A stretch of 64,000 nt of DNA from Pseudevernia furfuracea (GCA_022315425.1 JAIUPT010000038.1:682001-746000); one strand, 5' to 3'; shown: positions 11,796 through 23,551, counted from the first letter of the stretch. A program made the numbers and translations. Notes: generated from the sequence alone by a model not told the origin.

Positions 11796-12323
11796 GTGCT
11801 GCCGTGTATATTAGCCGTTAGATACTTGGGCAGTACTGTTTCATGGAGTGTCACGAAGATTGTGAGCATCATCTGTCGCAAAGTATTTGACCTATGCGCC
11901 ACTGGAAAGTTTACATTGACGTCCGTGTTGCTACCGCACGCTAAAGCCCCGAAATAATCTCATACCTAAACCCCTATCCTACCTGCTGATCGACATACTG
12001 CGAGGATATCATACCACCACAGGCCCAAAGGCTAACACTCATGTTCATGCCAAAGCGATAGTAGCCCCTGAAATCATACCCTATTACGTTGTTCTGCTCC
12101 TGAATACATACCCTGAAGCCATTCTGTCCTGGAACAGATATCATCAAAACATGTTCTTTCCTGTTCATTCCACCAAGCTGCCACATGCCGTTCGGACCAC
12201 CGTTGTCCAGAAACATCGCATATACCAATGCCGCTTCCAATAATGCTGCTCCTGACAAAGCCCTAAGTGGTCCAGGGTTTTTACCATTGCTCGGGCAAGT
12301 CGTCAAACCATTCAGCTGTGCGG
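11796..12323. other. Intergenic region with a doubtful small frame
   Basis: 528 bp between convergent genes. A minus-strand frame of 110 codons at 11974-12306 begins MTTCPSNGKNPG; it has no recognisable domain and sits where 3' UTRs are expected, so I do not call it a gene. Confidence 0.35.
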
Positions 12324-13229
12324 TTAATGATTCCTAATTCGCACATGCTCCTCCAAGCACCAAGCAAACACTTCATGCCTGAACCCGATCAACCGGAATT
12401 CCTTCAGCCCTTTGATTCCAGTCACCAGATCCTTAATCATCTTCATCTCGGCCTTGAGAATGACATCCGCTACCGGCCCTTCTCTCTTCACTTGACAGTT
12501 TGCTCTGTCGGTAGCTGGTGGGCATTGACGGGTTGGTCCGTCTTGGTCGGTTGAGTTTTGATCATGTTTGATCATTATTTCCAGATTCGCGTCCTTCTCT
12601 ATCCATGCCGTGGACTTCTTCTCCACCGTCTCTTCCTTCTCAACGATAACAATCTCAAGCTTCAGCAAGCCCTTCAACTCTCCCAGCGCCCGAGCTACTA
12701 GCGGGAACTTAGCCCAGAGCTGGTCAGCCCAGTCGATCTCAAGCTTGACATTCGTGATCATCTGCCTCTTGCTCCCTGGCAAAGATAGGAGATGCTCGTC
12801 GAAGTCGAAGGAGGTGGCTGGCGAAGAAGTCGTGAGCGTGTTTTCGCCGTACAATATAGGAACGCCAATGTTGTGGAAGACTTTGCACACCTGAAGGACG
12901 TTTGGCTCAATATAGGTGCGGTACCCTCGTGGTGTCGTGATGGAATCGTGCTGGAGGATCAGGTGGGTGGGTGAGATTAGGAGATTGCGGAGGATTTTTT
13001 TGATCATGTCGAGCGTAAGAGTAAGAATTGTCGAATTGAAGGCATTTGATGGGACCCCATTCGCTAGGGCAAGGTGAGTGGGCGCCGTTCCAGTGCAACT
13101 CTTGAGGAAGGCATCGAGGAACTGGCTGTTTTCTTCCTCAGACGAGATGGTGCGTTCACTCTGTGTTTCAAGAGTGCGAGGCTGGACCTGAGGGGCAACA
13201 ACTATCATCAACGGCGTGATGACGGCCAT
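12324..13229 (-). CDS. Fungal protein of unknown function (301 aa)
   Basis: Single uninterrupted frame starting MAVITPLMIVVAPQVQP. I do not recognise a named domain. The middle (around residues 105-150: PNVLQVCKVFHNIGVPILYGENTL) is a motif common in fungal lineage-expanded F-box-like or LPxEIR-type proteins, where a conserved VC(K/R)xxxxxAxPILYGxN segment precedes a variable leucine-rich half. The rest has scattered Leu-rich segments (LVARALGELKGLLKLEIVIV) and a charged Lys/Glu region near residue 200. No signal peptide or clear membrane span, though the first 15 residues are hydrophobic. Supported by length and by family-like motif; the start and any intron are not independently confirmed. 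Confidence 0.55.
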   Translation of the reverse strand: MAVITPLMIVVAPQVQPRTLETQSERTISSEEENSQFLDAFLKSCTGTAPTHLALANGVPSNAFNSTILTLTLDMIKKILRNLLISPTHLILQHDSITTPRGYRTYIEPNVLQVCKVFHNIGVPILYGENTLTTSSPATSFDFDEHLLSLPGSKRQMITNVKLEIDWADQLWAKFPLVARALGELKGLLKLEIVIVEKEETVEKKSTAWIEKDANLEIMIKHDQNSTDQDGPTRQCPPATDRANCQVKREGPVADVILKAEMKMIKDLVTGIKGLKEFRLIGFRHEVFAWCLEEHVRIRNH

Positions 13230-14344
13230 GTTGACGGGTGGTGTGCCGATCTCTTCTGAGAGCGAGGTGATTTGCTCTCACCTAGAGGCTATGGACTTTT
13301 TGATACAGGGTGGCGTCACAAAGGGAGGAAATAAATTGCGATGGAAGGATGGTGGGTGACGTGTTGAATTAAGGAATTTACAGCGGAGGCACTCTAAGGT
13401 TTGACAGCTCGAAGTGTCAATAGAAGGTATCAAAGTGAGGTCTGAATACAGTGGCGTTGGCCAGGTAGTTTAACCGGTTCAAGTCAACTGCACTCTCGTT
13501 AACGAGAAGCTAAGACGAAGTTTGGCTTACTGGCATGGGAAGGAGATTCATTTTGGCAGTGACGAAGGATGCCGTTGGGTGCTTTTGATTGTGGGTGTTT
13601 GCTTCTTCGCTGGCATTGACAGGCAAGTTGACATCGAGAAATTGACCGGCGAGAGACACTTCTCCCACGTACATTCAGAATGGACATCAAGGTTTGGGCT
13701 TGAATTGCACGCCAGTGCTTCGTTATCTGATTATCATCGTTTTTGGACTTGCTCTAGAGAAGAAGGAGCACGGAGAGTGCTCCTTCCCTGCTCAGATCTA
13801 CCTTGTCGATAGTCAACTCATGATTTTTCCAAGCACAACAGGTTGCAGTATCTAGGTTTCGAAGCAGCAATTGACCGATGAGTGATTGTTGAGCAAGAGT
13901 GAGTTTAAGTGGATGGACTGAATGATTAGCATGCTTGCAAAATGCTTCCAGAGGCACGTGGCTAGCCTGTTTTGCAGCCATTCGGTTCCTGATCATCAGA
14001 GAAATGAGGTCCCTCTGTCGAATAGCTTTCCAACATTATGCTCTGGTGACGTTTCAGCCCTCAAGCCAGAGACGAACACTCTTTTCAAGCTATTGAAAAG
14101 GAGGGAAAGAACGACTTCGTCCATGGTAGATTGCTCCGCACTCTTCCAGAACAATTTTGTGCCAGCCTGAATTGATCTCATAGTCCTCCAGCGGAGCTTT
14201 TTGAATGGACTATTCTATCAGCCCGAATCATGCCTCTAGATCACGGTAAGCCAGCCGATCTGTGCCAGGATTGGTGCTATCTAAGACAGCGTGGTCGTCC
14301 TCATACCGAAGGATCCTGAAAGTTTACGGATACCTAGACTTACT
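13230..14344. other. Gene-free stretch, 1.1 kb
   Basis: Lies upstream of the unknown gene at 12324-13229 and downstream of the DUF6546 gene. Only short unrelated frames on both strands. No repeat or RNA gene recognised. Confidence 0.4.
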
Positions 14345-15776
14345 CTAACAAGCAGTCTCCTTTTGGATCTGCCACAACGAAACGGGATGAACGACTGTAT
14401 TCAGAAGCCTCAGGGAACGGATAGTATCGCCATGAGATGTGATAACGATATTGGCGTCCAATATCTCTGTAACGACCTGAAGCTTGCAGTTCACCCGCTC
14501 GGATGCCACAGCTTGCCATGCTTTCAGAACACGAGGCTCTAGTGGTAGATCCCAAGTACCTCGCCAAGTAATATTAGCAGTCTGGTCGCTTTCAAATATT
14601 TGGTATTGGAAAACACCCGCAAACCCAGCCCTGCCATTCCAGAGCTCCATCGATTTTAGCCGTGGCATCTTCATGGCTACTAGCGCAACCGTTTCAAGAA
14701 AATCGTTGATATAGACAGACTCCTGTTGAGGTTTTAGAACGTTCGAGGTCAGAACGAGCGATTCCAGCCTGGGCCAAATGTTCCATTTCTGAGATGCATC
14801 AAAGAAATGTGAAGCATCTGAAACGAACGATGCTGCGAGATGCTCAAGCCCGAGACTGGCTTCGACAAGGGCGTAACCGGTGTGAATCTCTGCGACTTGT
14901 ACTGCTAAGGACATGGCTGGGTTATTGCTATGGAAGTTCTCGAATATCACCATTCGCCTCAATTGATCAGATCTAAGTGACTCGCATAGCCGCATTGTAG
15001 CTACAAAGCTTTAGCAGAAATCTATGTCTACAGTAACGTGTCTCGAGCCTTACTTGTATTGGTGAGTCGTTCCTCCATTCGACGCCAGTCTCTCCAAGGT
15101 TCGTAATGGATTTCGTGGACCTCAGGAAGAAGGTCTAGAAGCTCTTCGAGTACTTCTGACTTCCAAAGACGGCGAGTTTGTCGGCGCAGGAGGAGGCTTG
15201 TGACAGCTCTAGCCTTTGGCATTTCTTGGCTGGGTTCGGGCTCCGGCTTGCTAACGTCGGTGGTTTTATTGAATAAATACGCAGCCGGACGTGGAGCCAA
15301 TGTGAGCATTGAATGATTTTGGCCTTCTTGGGCTCTGAAATAACACCAGGTCCATATTGGATGGTACTGGAAGAATGCATCAAGGCGCTTGGAGCCTTGA
15401 CGCTGATATCAAGTAACAAGCTGCCGCTTGGTTCCCATGTACTCAACTGGATAACAAGATCCTGGATCGCCTTCCTGATAGTTTTGGTAGGAACTTGATG
15501 CCAACTATAAATCCACACGCCTCCGCAATGCGGGCAATGGTTCTCAGATGGCTCTATGGAAAACCATATACACTTCGCCAAATGCCGATGACGGTAACCA
15601 ATGTCGCTGAAGCCAGCAAGACGTGATCGCGTGACTTTAAGGCGAGCGAAAATCCTTCGCTCGATGATTGTTTGCCATGCTCGACAGATTGAAGCGGAAT
15701 GAGCGGAATCTTCATGAAGAACAAGGGCTTCGAGGATATGCATTTGAATCTCTACGGGTAGAGAATGCCAAAACAT
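14345..15776 (-). CDS. DUF6546 F-box-like protein with a reading-frame break
   Basis: Fungal-specific family with an N-terminal F-box-like start (FWHSLPVEIQMHILEAL) and CRAWQTIIERRIFARLKVT. The C-terminal half matches DUF6546: VTSLLLRRQTRRLWK, VHEIHYEPWRDW, LRRMVIFENF, GLEHLAASFVSDASHFF, then MELWNGRAGFAGVF, TWRGTWDLPLEPRVLKAW and PVSLWQIQ. An intron at 15053-15001 (GTAAGG-TAG) joins the last two exons in frame. Between the N-terminal frame (from ATG 15776) and the middle one, roughly 15400-15310, the reading shifts by one phase and I could not find a GT-AG intron that fixes it. It is therefore either a frameshifted copy, a sequencing indel or an intron I missed. Function of the family is unknown; F-box proteins generally recruit substrates to SCF ubiquitin ligases. 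Confidence 0.72.
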
Positions 15777-16190
15777 TTTGCAGGCTGCTGCACGAGCGGC
15801 GGCCCTAATATCTCCAGATGATGTTGAGATTTGTTGAATATCTACCTGTATTGAGTGGACTAAGGAGTAATGTCAGGGACTGAATGGTTTGCAGTATGAA
15901 TAAAGTAGAAGTGCATGCTGAGAAAGAAGTGTGCGCACGCCAAGGCACTAGGCCTAGTCGGGACTAGTGGGAGTTATGCGCCTGAAGTAAGGTACGTCGT
16001 AGTGCTCGGTGGGCCATCAAATCTCCCGACGCAATGATGTGTAGCATCATCGGAATGCTCCCCGCCCAGCCGTCGATCTCCACAAAATCCTCTACCTTCT
16101 ACAGCACCGTTGGCAAGATGCGTGTGTAGTGTTTGGCGGAGAAAGTTATCCAAGTCATCAATCCGGATATGAACAGCGTCTTTCCCAATC
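15777..16190. promoter_or_regulatory. Divergent intergenic region, DUF6546 / kinase-TPR
   Basis: 414 bp between two divergent starts. It should contain both promoters. No repeat or recognisable operator seen. Confidence 0.45.
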
Positions 16191-19100
16191 ATGGATAAAT
16201 CATTGGATTATCTTGACACCTTTGAGAGTGATGGAACTTCGTACACCTCCACCACTCCGCTCAACCACCAAGGCCAACGTTCTCCTCTCGATAGGATTAC
16301 TAATTGTGACTTGATCACTTTCATAGCCGTTGCCCAGAGCGTGGAGGTGACCTTTGTCGACATAACGTGGGCTCAGGGTCTTGGGTCCGCTGGCGACGGG
16401 GCAACCGCAAGCGTCCAGCAATCCCTCTCCAATGCTTCCACGTCTCTTGCTTTCAAGCAATTTAAATCTGGTCACGATGACAATTATATATACAAGATAA
16501 TGCTTGCCGAAATCTTGGTGTTGCAGCATCCGCCGATTCGAGCTGCAGAGAACATTATAGATCTGCATGGTGTTGGTTGGAATGTCCAAAGGGTAGAATA
16601 TACTGGAGAAGAACGTCTTATTCCCGTTCTTGTGTACGAGAACGCGACCCGGTATGGAAATTTACATGCCTTCATGCGTGAAATATGTCCTGCTATTCAT
16701 GACGTTACTGGGGAATCTCGACGCTTCAAGGCGGTGAGCTATGGTGAACGACTCAAATTGTGTATAGATCTTGGTAAAGCCATTCAGACAATGCATACCT
16801 GCAGTGAGTGAATTATTCCAACAGGCACATTCCATGACCATCGCATGTCTAGCAAAAGCACGCAGCTGAGGTTTCCGCTTCATGTAGATGTTATTCATGG
16901 TGACCTGAAGCCAGAAAACGTCCTCATCTTTCCTGGACAAGACGGAGGAGGCTATGTCCCGAAAGTCATTGACTTCGGATATTCGACATACGGACTTGGC
17001 GACGACGACCTTGTCAGACTTCCCTGCACACCTGCATGGGCTGCTCCAGAATGGCATCATCGAGAATTTCGAATCAAAGACGCTAAAAAGGCTGATATCT
17101 ATTCTTTCTCTAAAATCTGTAAGTGGATTCTTGAGGATGTCATCGACTTTCAGTTCCCCGAGAAGAAAGTCTGGCCCCATCTCCAGCAATTCTATCAACT
17201 AGCCTTATGTGAAAATCCCCGAGAACGAACGGATAACGTATCATTTCTTGTATCTATCCTCTCTAGAGCCCTCCAAGCGGAGAAGGGAAGCTTTTTTCAA
17301 GACATTCTGAACAAAGACCCATTCATAGTTGAGAAACACATGAAGAAGACGTATAGAGAAGAACATGCCATCTGGCACATCAATAATATTACTGGTGGAG
17401 TGCAAAATTATCTCTCGAAAATAGAGTCAGTTCTTTTATTGGCCTCTGGTTAGAATGCACTGACCCCTTGAGGCAGGAATTTATCTACTGAAAGCAATCT
17501 CGAGGATCAGTCTGATAACGCGTTCTTTCCGCTTCTTAAAGACCTACCTCAAATACTAAACGTGAGAACTACTGTCATCTGATCTGATCTGACGCCGTTG
17601 ACACCTGAGAAAGATTTCGAAAAACTTCATGGACTTCGAAACCGTACACTTCCTTGTGCGGGTCAGAATTCAAAAGCGACTGGTCGAGAGATCAACAGAG
17701 GAGAAGCCATTGCCTGATATTTGTAAAAAGATTGCGTTCCAACTCGCTCTATGCTATGAGCTTGCCTTTGGTGTCGAACGAGACGTCAACGAATCGCAAA
17801 AATGGCTACTCGTGAGCGGTCAGGATGAAACTCAACTCTCAACTACACTTGACGCGATACGCGCAAACAATTCGACTGAAGGCAGCAAAATCAAAGAAAT
17901 GGTCATGGATTCAAAGATTTTCGCGTTCACTTATAGGTACATGGTAGATGGGAAATTAGACAATGCGCTGGCAGTTCACAGCGTAGAAAGCCAAGGAAAA
18001 TTAGCTTCACTTGGGCCACATGCTTTCGCAACATTAAGCTCACAACAATCTGTTGCGATGTTACTTGAAGCAAAAGGCCGGCGTGACGAAGCTATGGATC
18101 TACTCAGGCAAATGCTGGACACAACTGAGAAGGAGTGGGGGCCTCATGGTTCTTGGCCATGCACCCTGCGACTCAGTATGAGCATGATGTTAGCAGAGCA
18201 GGGAGATTATGTGCGAGCGATATCGATGGGTGAGCAGCTTCTCCAGATGGAGAATGGGCCTGCATTCTATTTGGAGACGCTCGAAGCTCTTTCAATGTAT
18301 TACGGGAAGGTATGCGATTACCAGCGAAGCGCTCAATATATCCGGCAAGTCTGGGAGATGAAAAAGAAAGATCTGGGAGAGAAACACCCTGCAACGGTAA
18401 ACGCGTTGGAACTGCTTTCATACGCAATGACAGATGTGGATATGGATGAAGCAGAGGCCCTACAGACAAGGGTCTTAGAATGGAGGAGAAGGGTGATGGG
18501 AGAAAGGAACCACGTCCTCATCCAGACGATGCAAAATCTAGCATTTGTGAGAGCATTCGTCAAAGGGAAAGGAATGGAGGCTATCTCAATGCAGCAGGAT
18601 GTTCTCTCCAGGCAAGCGGAAAGTGTTGCATCCACCTGGCCGCAGATTATCTTTTCGACCAATCGGCTAGCAGTGATCCAGGAGAAGTTGAATCAATTCG
18701 ATGAGGCTATCGAAACTCGAGGTAGACTTCTAATCCGAAGAGACGATTTGCTATCATATCCACAGGGTCTAGCATTACTAGGCAACCACGCCAGAAACCT
18801 CAAAAGAGCCGGCCGCGACATTGAGGCTGAATTTATTAAGACAGATGTGTTGCAGAGAATCCCTACAATCCTGAAGCCTCAATCATTCATCAGCAATGAC
18901 ACCATCAGAGGCGTCGCCCATGCATTTCTCGACAACGGTAAATTTGATGACGAAGCAGCTGCATTGTACGTCAAGGCCTTCGAGCTTTGGGAAAACCGCC
19001 GCAGAGTCTTTGGAGAGCAGCACGACAGCACTGCTCTCGTCTTCAGGTTCTTGAATGTTTTGTGGGACCAGGGCCATCTCGTTCAATCCAGCATCCACGT

Positions 19101-19308
19101 GCTTGGCCTCGGGCATATGACCACAAGGTTAGCAATACAGAGGTTGGAAAATAGGCTAGCGAACTTGGTCACAGGCGATGTTGAAATTGATGCTGACATC
19201 GCCGAAGCCATCAGCTGGATTAAATCGCGGCTTGCTTCTTTAGTCGTTGATTCCGAGGCCCTCCGATCGTACCAAACATCACGCCCAACGCAACGCCCTA
19301 TCGTCTGA
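16191..19308 (+). CDS. Protein kinase fused to Sel1/TPR repeats (976 aa)
   Basis: Four exons: 16191-16803, 16888-17425, 17477-17561, 17614-19308, sum 977 codons with all phases agreeing. Residues about 55-340 form a kinase domain: loop GLGSAGDGA (63-71), Lys89 in AFKQF, Glu107 in the C-helix, catalytic HGDLKPEN (208-215; GD in place of RD), DFG 233-235 and an APE at 257-259. All key residues for catalysis are present. A linker follows, then a Sel1-like repeat near 452-475 (IAFQLALCYELAFGVERD) and a long TPR array from about 520 to 900 with the LGEKHPATVNALELLSYA type of repeat usually seen in fungal NB-ARC/TPR proteins. No NB-ARC or NACHT domain lies between. The layout suggests a signalling receptor in which the repeats sense and the kinase responds; this role is inference. 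Start chosen at ATG 16191 (A at -3). Confidence 0.88.
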
Positions 19309-19570
19309 TCGAACGTCACGTGGTTTATGAGCCAGAAATTAGGGCTGCAGCAGCGAGAATACGTAACTTTTGGAGTTACGACTCCCCTATCCAGCAGTTC
19401 GTCTAGGTTGAAAGAGGTGATTGGGAACATGGTATTCCCCGTTATATATTCACAGCTGGCCAAACTTTTCCGAATCAGACCTTTCTACGCCCCCGGAGGG
19501 AAGAGGGGTTCAGGGGGTCCTCCTTCTGAAAATCAATCATTTGAGATAGCCACGTACTCGCAACCACTCT

Positions 19571-19632
19571 GATCATTCGAGGGCTCTTTGAGAGCTCTCC
19601 GAGGATTGCTGTCGGAGAGCCTTCGGATGATC
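19571..19632. repeat. Imperfect inverted repeat (20-bp arms)
   Basis: Arms 19571-19590 and 19613-19632 pair over about 20 bp with a few mismatches, separated by about 22 bp that is itself partly self-complementary. Could be a terminator-like hairpin for the kinase-TPR transcript or a remnant of a small inverted-repeat element. Confidence 0.6.
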
Positions 19633-19674
19633 AGAATGGTTTGGAGGGTTTCAGTACTGAAGATACGTCTAATA

Positions 19675-19868
19675 GTGTGTGTGTGAGATCCATGCGCTTA
19701 GAGCTGCTTCGGATTTATACCTGACGTAACCCCCACTTGAGGGCCCATACCCCTATCAAACCCTATAGATACCTCTAAGTTAGTCGATGCGCACCCAAGA
19801 AATACATCTAGGGTCTCTAGCTCCAGGGCTGCCTTCCGAATGTAGGAATTCCACACACACACACACTG
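19675..19868. repeat. Segment bounded by (GT)n and (CA)n, possible solo LTR or small element
   Basis: A 194-bp stretch begins with a run of GT and ends with a run of CA, so its ends are inverted repeats and fit the TG...CA form of LTRs. The interior is unlike the neighbouring sequence. No clear target-site duplication seen, so it may be just two microsatellites. Confidence 0.35.
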
Positions 19869-19998
19869 GGTAGCCCGCGCCCCCAGCGCATGGTAATGGG
19901 AGTCTCAGGTCGAGAGAAACTTGAAAGTGAGGCATTCGGACAGCTTGAAAACAGACATTATATATACAAAGTATCTTCGCATGTTTTAACTACTGCCG

Positions 19999-21831
19999 CT
20001 AATTGTGAGTAGGCATCTCTACATTCGCCTTCGCTGCAACAGCATCCTCGCTCCTCCACAGACTCGTCACGGTCTTGGTCTGCGTGTAGAAGTTCAACCC
20101 AGATTTGCCATAGAAGGTATTCGCACCCCCGCCAGCCACACTCTTCTTGTTTCCAGTGAACGAGAACATGGGTAATGGCACGGGAATAGGAACATTGATC
20201 CCTACTTGGCCGGCTTCAATGTCCTTTTGGAAGCGGGCAGCTGAGCTCCCGCTGCGGGTGAAGATGGCTACGCCATTGCCGTACTCGTTGGCGTTAATCA
20301 TATCGATTGCATCATCCATGGTGTCTACGTTCAGACAGACGAGGACGGGGCCGAAGATCTCTTCAGTGTAGCATTTCATGTTTGGCTTCACATTTGCTAT
20401 AACAGTTGGTCCAATCTAGAGGAATGTGAGCATTTCGTTGCCGGAGCCGTTTGACTGATTGACGATGGGAACCTACCCAATTGCCGTTTGGATACTTCTC
20501 CGGCTTATAGCCTCTTCCATCTAAAAGAATAGTTGCTCCTTCCTCCTCGGCACTCGTGATGATGCTTTCGATCCGCTCTCTCGCCTGGGGACTGATAAGA
20601 GGACCCAGGTCTGCTCCCTCCTCGAAGCCGCCATTGACGTTGAGCTTCTTGGCTCTCTCGGCGACCTCAGGAAGCCAATCCTTCGTCTCACCAACCATGA
20701 CAAGCGCACTCAATGCCATGCATCGTTGGCCAGCAGCACCGAAGGCAGCGCCAGCTATCGCATTTAACGCTTGGTTCTTGTTGCAGTCAGGTAGAACGGC
20801 CGCGTGATTTTTTGCTCCAAGATTAGCTTGGACCCGCTTACCTTTAGCAGAACCACGAGTAAAAATGTATTCGCCTGCTTTATTACTGCCGACGAAACTG
20901 ATAGCTTTGATAGCTGGCTCGTCGATTATGAAGTCTACAGTCTTGGCAGATCCGTGGACGATGTTGATTACTCCATCTGGGTAGCCAGCTTCCCGAGCAA
21001 GCTCAACTAAGATCATTGCCGCTCCAGGGTCGCGCTCTGAAGGTTTGAGAATGAGAGTGTTGCCTGTAATGGTAGCGATGGGGATTGACCACAGTGGTAT
21101 CATAGCTGGGAAATCTGCGACACAACCATGGTCAATTAGTCTTTCAACGGTATAAGACCGCCATTTTTGGACTTACTGAATGGACATATAGCAGCCACCA
21201 CCCCAATGGGCTCTCTGTAGTTTCTCGTTTCCATATCCTTTGCTACCTCAAGCACCTCTCCTGTCAATTGCGTTGTGATCCCGCAGGCGGTCTCAGCAAC
21301 CTGCAAGCCCCTGAGAACATCACCCTTTGCATCTGCAATTGTCTTTCCTTGTTCCAACGTGATACTCGCCGCTAGCCTATCCCAATGCTGCCGGATGAGT
21401 GCCACGAACTTAAACATGATTTGCTGCTTGTGAAGCAGACTGGTAGCCTTCCATGCTGGAAATGCTTTTCTCGCACTTTCGACAGCTGCATTGAGTTCTT
21501 CATCGGTGCTTTGAGGGACTCTGGTAACAAGATTGTTTGTTGCTGGGTCGTAGAGGTCGATCCAAGATCCAGTTTTCGAGTCGATGAATTCGTTGTCTAG
21601 GAAATTTGGCGTGTTGCCCGGCGATTCTATTTGCTCATGATTCGTAGGATATTGATCTGCTGCTCCCACAGCAGTGACCGGGGAGGCTTGAAGGCGACTG
21701 GTGGAGGCATGTAGCCGTCTGCGGGCTGTTACACATATTGGAAATCTACGCGGAGGTTTTGCATAGAGGCACGTGGAGGGAGGAGTCTTCAAAACTGCAG
21801 CTGTACGCATCAATATCCGCTGGGAGGCCAT
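19999..21831 (-). CDS. Methylmalonate-semialdehyde dehydrogenase, mitochondrial (569 aa)
   Basis: CoA-acylating aldehyde dehydrogenase of valine and pyrimidine breakdown; converts (methyl)malonate semialdehyde to propionyl- or acetyl-CoA. Exons 21831-21177, 21114-20478 (end within one base) and 20415-19999, with frame kept. The first 50 residues are Arg/Ser-rich (PRRFPICVTARRRLHAST) and fit a mitochondrial presequence. The ALDH core shows EQGKTIADAKGDVLRGL, PFNFPAMIPLW spanning an intron, KPSERDPGA, FVGSNKAGEYI and the catalytic FGAAGQRCMALS; the Glu of ordinary ALDHs is replaced by Asn in GAKNHAAVLPD, the hallmark of this CoA-dependent class. The end has EEIFGPVLVCL and GLNFYTQTKTVTSLW. Shares a 182-bp divergent promoter with COQ6. 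Confidence 0.95.
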
Positions 21832-22013
21832 TGTAGATGATGGTCATGAATCTTAGATATCCCATTGCAGCTGATGGAAAGAAGTATCGAACATGAATGT
21901 TCTGGCCGTGACGTTTCCCCGCAAGGAGCGGAGACATTCCGCGGCAGCTCCGAGGCTCCTCCTTGCCTCCCGGCGATTTTTAAGTATTAATATTGAGATC
22001 CACGTTTGATACA
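21832..22013. promoter_or_regulatory. Compact divergent promoter, MMSDH / COQ6
   Basis: 182 bp between the two ATGs, so the promoters overlap. Both products are mitochondrial, so shared control is possible. An AT-rich stretch lies just upstream of the COQ6 ATG. Confidence 0.5.
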
Positions 22014-23551
22014 ATGAGAGGCTTCTCAAAGGCTCTGAGATCTAGTACTTGCCCATCATGCTTTAGTTTAATCAAGCCCCCGTCGAGGAGACACGCAACT
22101 GCGGCTTCCCCAGATATCTACGATGTAGTCTGTATAGGTGGAGGACCTGCAGGTCTGAGTCTACTGACAGCTTTGCGTACGTAATACTGTACTGCCCTCT
22201 CGAGAGCACCGAATTGAACGTTATTCTAGGATCCTCTAAAGCCACTTCGCATCTCAGGCTCGCCCTGATCGAGTCCCAAGATCTTGAGCGAACCCGGACT
22301 TGGAATCTGCCTCCAGATCAATTTTCCCACCGCGCCAGTTCTCTTACTCCATCTTCGCTCTCCTTTCTCTCCCAAATTGGAGTATGGCCGCATGTCGATA
22401 CCTCTCGTGTCCAACCATATCGCCATATGCGCGTGTGGGATGGCTTGTCCTCCAATGCACGAATATCTTTCGATGCTCTGACATCTGAGCCACCCATAGC
22501 ATCAATGACCGAGAACCAGAATCTTTCTCGCGCTCTTGTGACACGCCTCGATGACTTATCTGCGATAAGTCTTTTCGACAAAACATCTGTAGCCGATATA
22601 CATCTCGGCCCTCCACTATCATTCCCAGCGGAATCGCCTACATCCCTTGATCTTTCCTCCTACCCTCATGTGACCCTCTCCTCGAATCATACCATCGCCG
22701 CTCGTCTTCTCGTTGGAGCCGACGGCCTGAATAGCCCTGTTCGCACATTCGCAGGAATACCCACCCGTGGTTGGGACTATGATCGTCACGGTGTAGTTGC
22801 TACGCTCAAGCTCCCGCCGGGAACCGGTCACAACAGTCAAAATCCTCAAGGAGTGACAGCATATCAACGTTTCCTGCCTTCAGGCCCCATTGCCTTCCTG
22901 GCTCTACCTGGCGATTATGCTACATTGGTATGGACTACAACTCCACCGCAAGCCATGCGGCTGAAGGCACTAAGCACGGAAGACTTCGTGGCAATGGTCA
23001 ACGCTGCTTTCAAGCTGGACGTGGTGGATCTAAATTACATGTTCACTCTCGATTCTGGTCAAGCCGACGAGCTGGAATGGCGAGAATCCGTTCAGTCCGG
23101 CAACAAAGTAGATGTCGATGGAGAAATCCCCCAGCGTGTTGCATCAGTTGAGAAAGGGTCCATTGCATCATTCCCTCTTCGCCTACGCCATGCCTCTACA
23201 TACACGACCAACCGTGTCGCACTCATCGGCGACGCAGCTCACACCATCCATCCTCTCGCGGGCCAAGGCCTCAACATGGGCCTTGCGGACTCCCGCTCGT
23301 TAGCTTCTGCCGTTGAAGATGCGGTTCTCCATGGAGCAGACATAGGGAACGAAATCGGATGTCTGGATCAATACAACGGGGGGATGTGGATGAGCAATAA
23401 CAGCATGCTTGGTGCAGTAGACAAGTTACATTGGCTCTACTCTGCAAAATCAGGGCCAGTGGTGGGATTGCGAGGGTTAGGCTTGAGGACTGTCAACGCG
23501 CTGGGCCCGGTAAAAGGGTGGTTCATGCGACAAGCCGGAGCGGCGTCGTAA
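22014..23551 (+). CDS. COQ6: Ubiquinone biosynthesis FAD monooxygenase COQ6 (494 aa)
   Basis: Mitochondrial flavoprotein that hydroxylates the benzene ring at C5 in coenzyme Q synthesis. Two exons, 22014-22176 and 22230-23551, joined by a 53-bp intron (GTACGT to TAG). The N-terminus is basic and Ser-rich, fitting a presequence. FAD motifs follow in order: VVCIGGGPAGLSLLTAL near residue 40, the VGADGLNSPVR element, and GDAAHTIHPLAGQGLNMGLADS near 390, the standard third motif of the UbiH/COQ6 family. FMSSN-like C-terminal segment NNSMLGAVDKLHWLYS also matches. The frame is open slightly upstream without another ATG, so start 22014 is well determined. Confidence 0.94.

Larger units (their letters stand above)
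19309..19998. other. Intergenic region with possible element remnants
   Basis: 690 bp between convergent genes. It contains an imperfect hairpin and a segment bounded by GT and CA runs, both listed separately. No coding sequence recognised. Confidence 0.5.

Noticed and set aside
11974..12306. Minus-strand frame of 110 codons
   Set aside because: No recognisable domain, lies in a convergent 3' gap; could be real but not supported.
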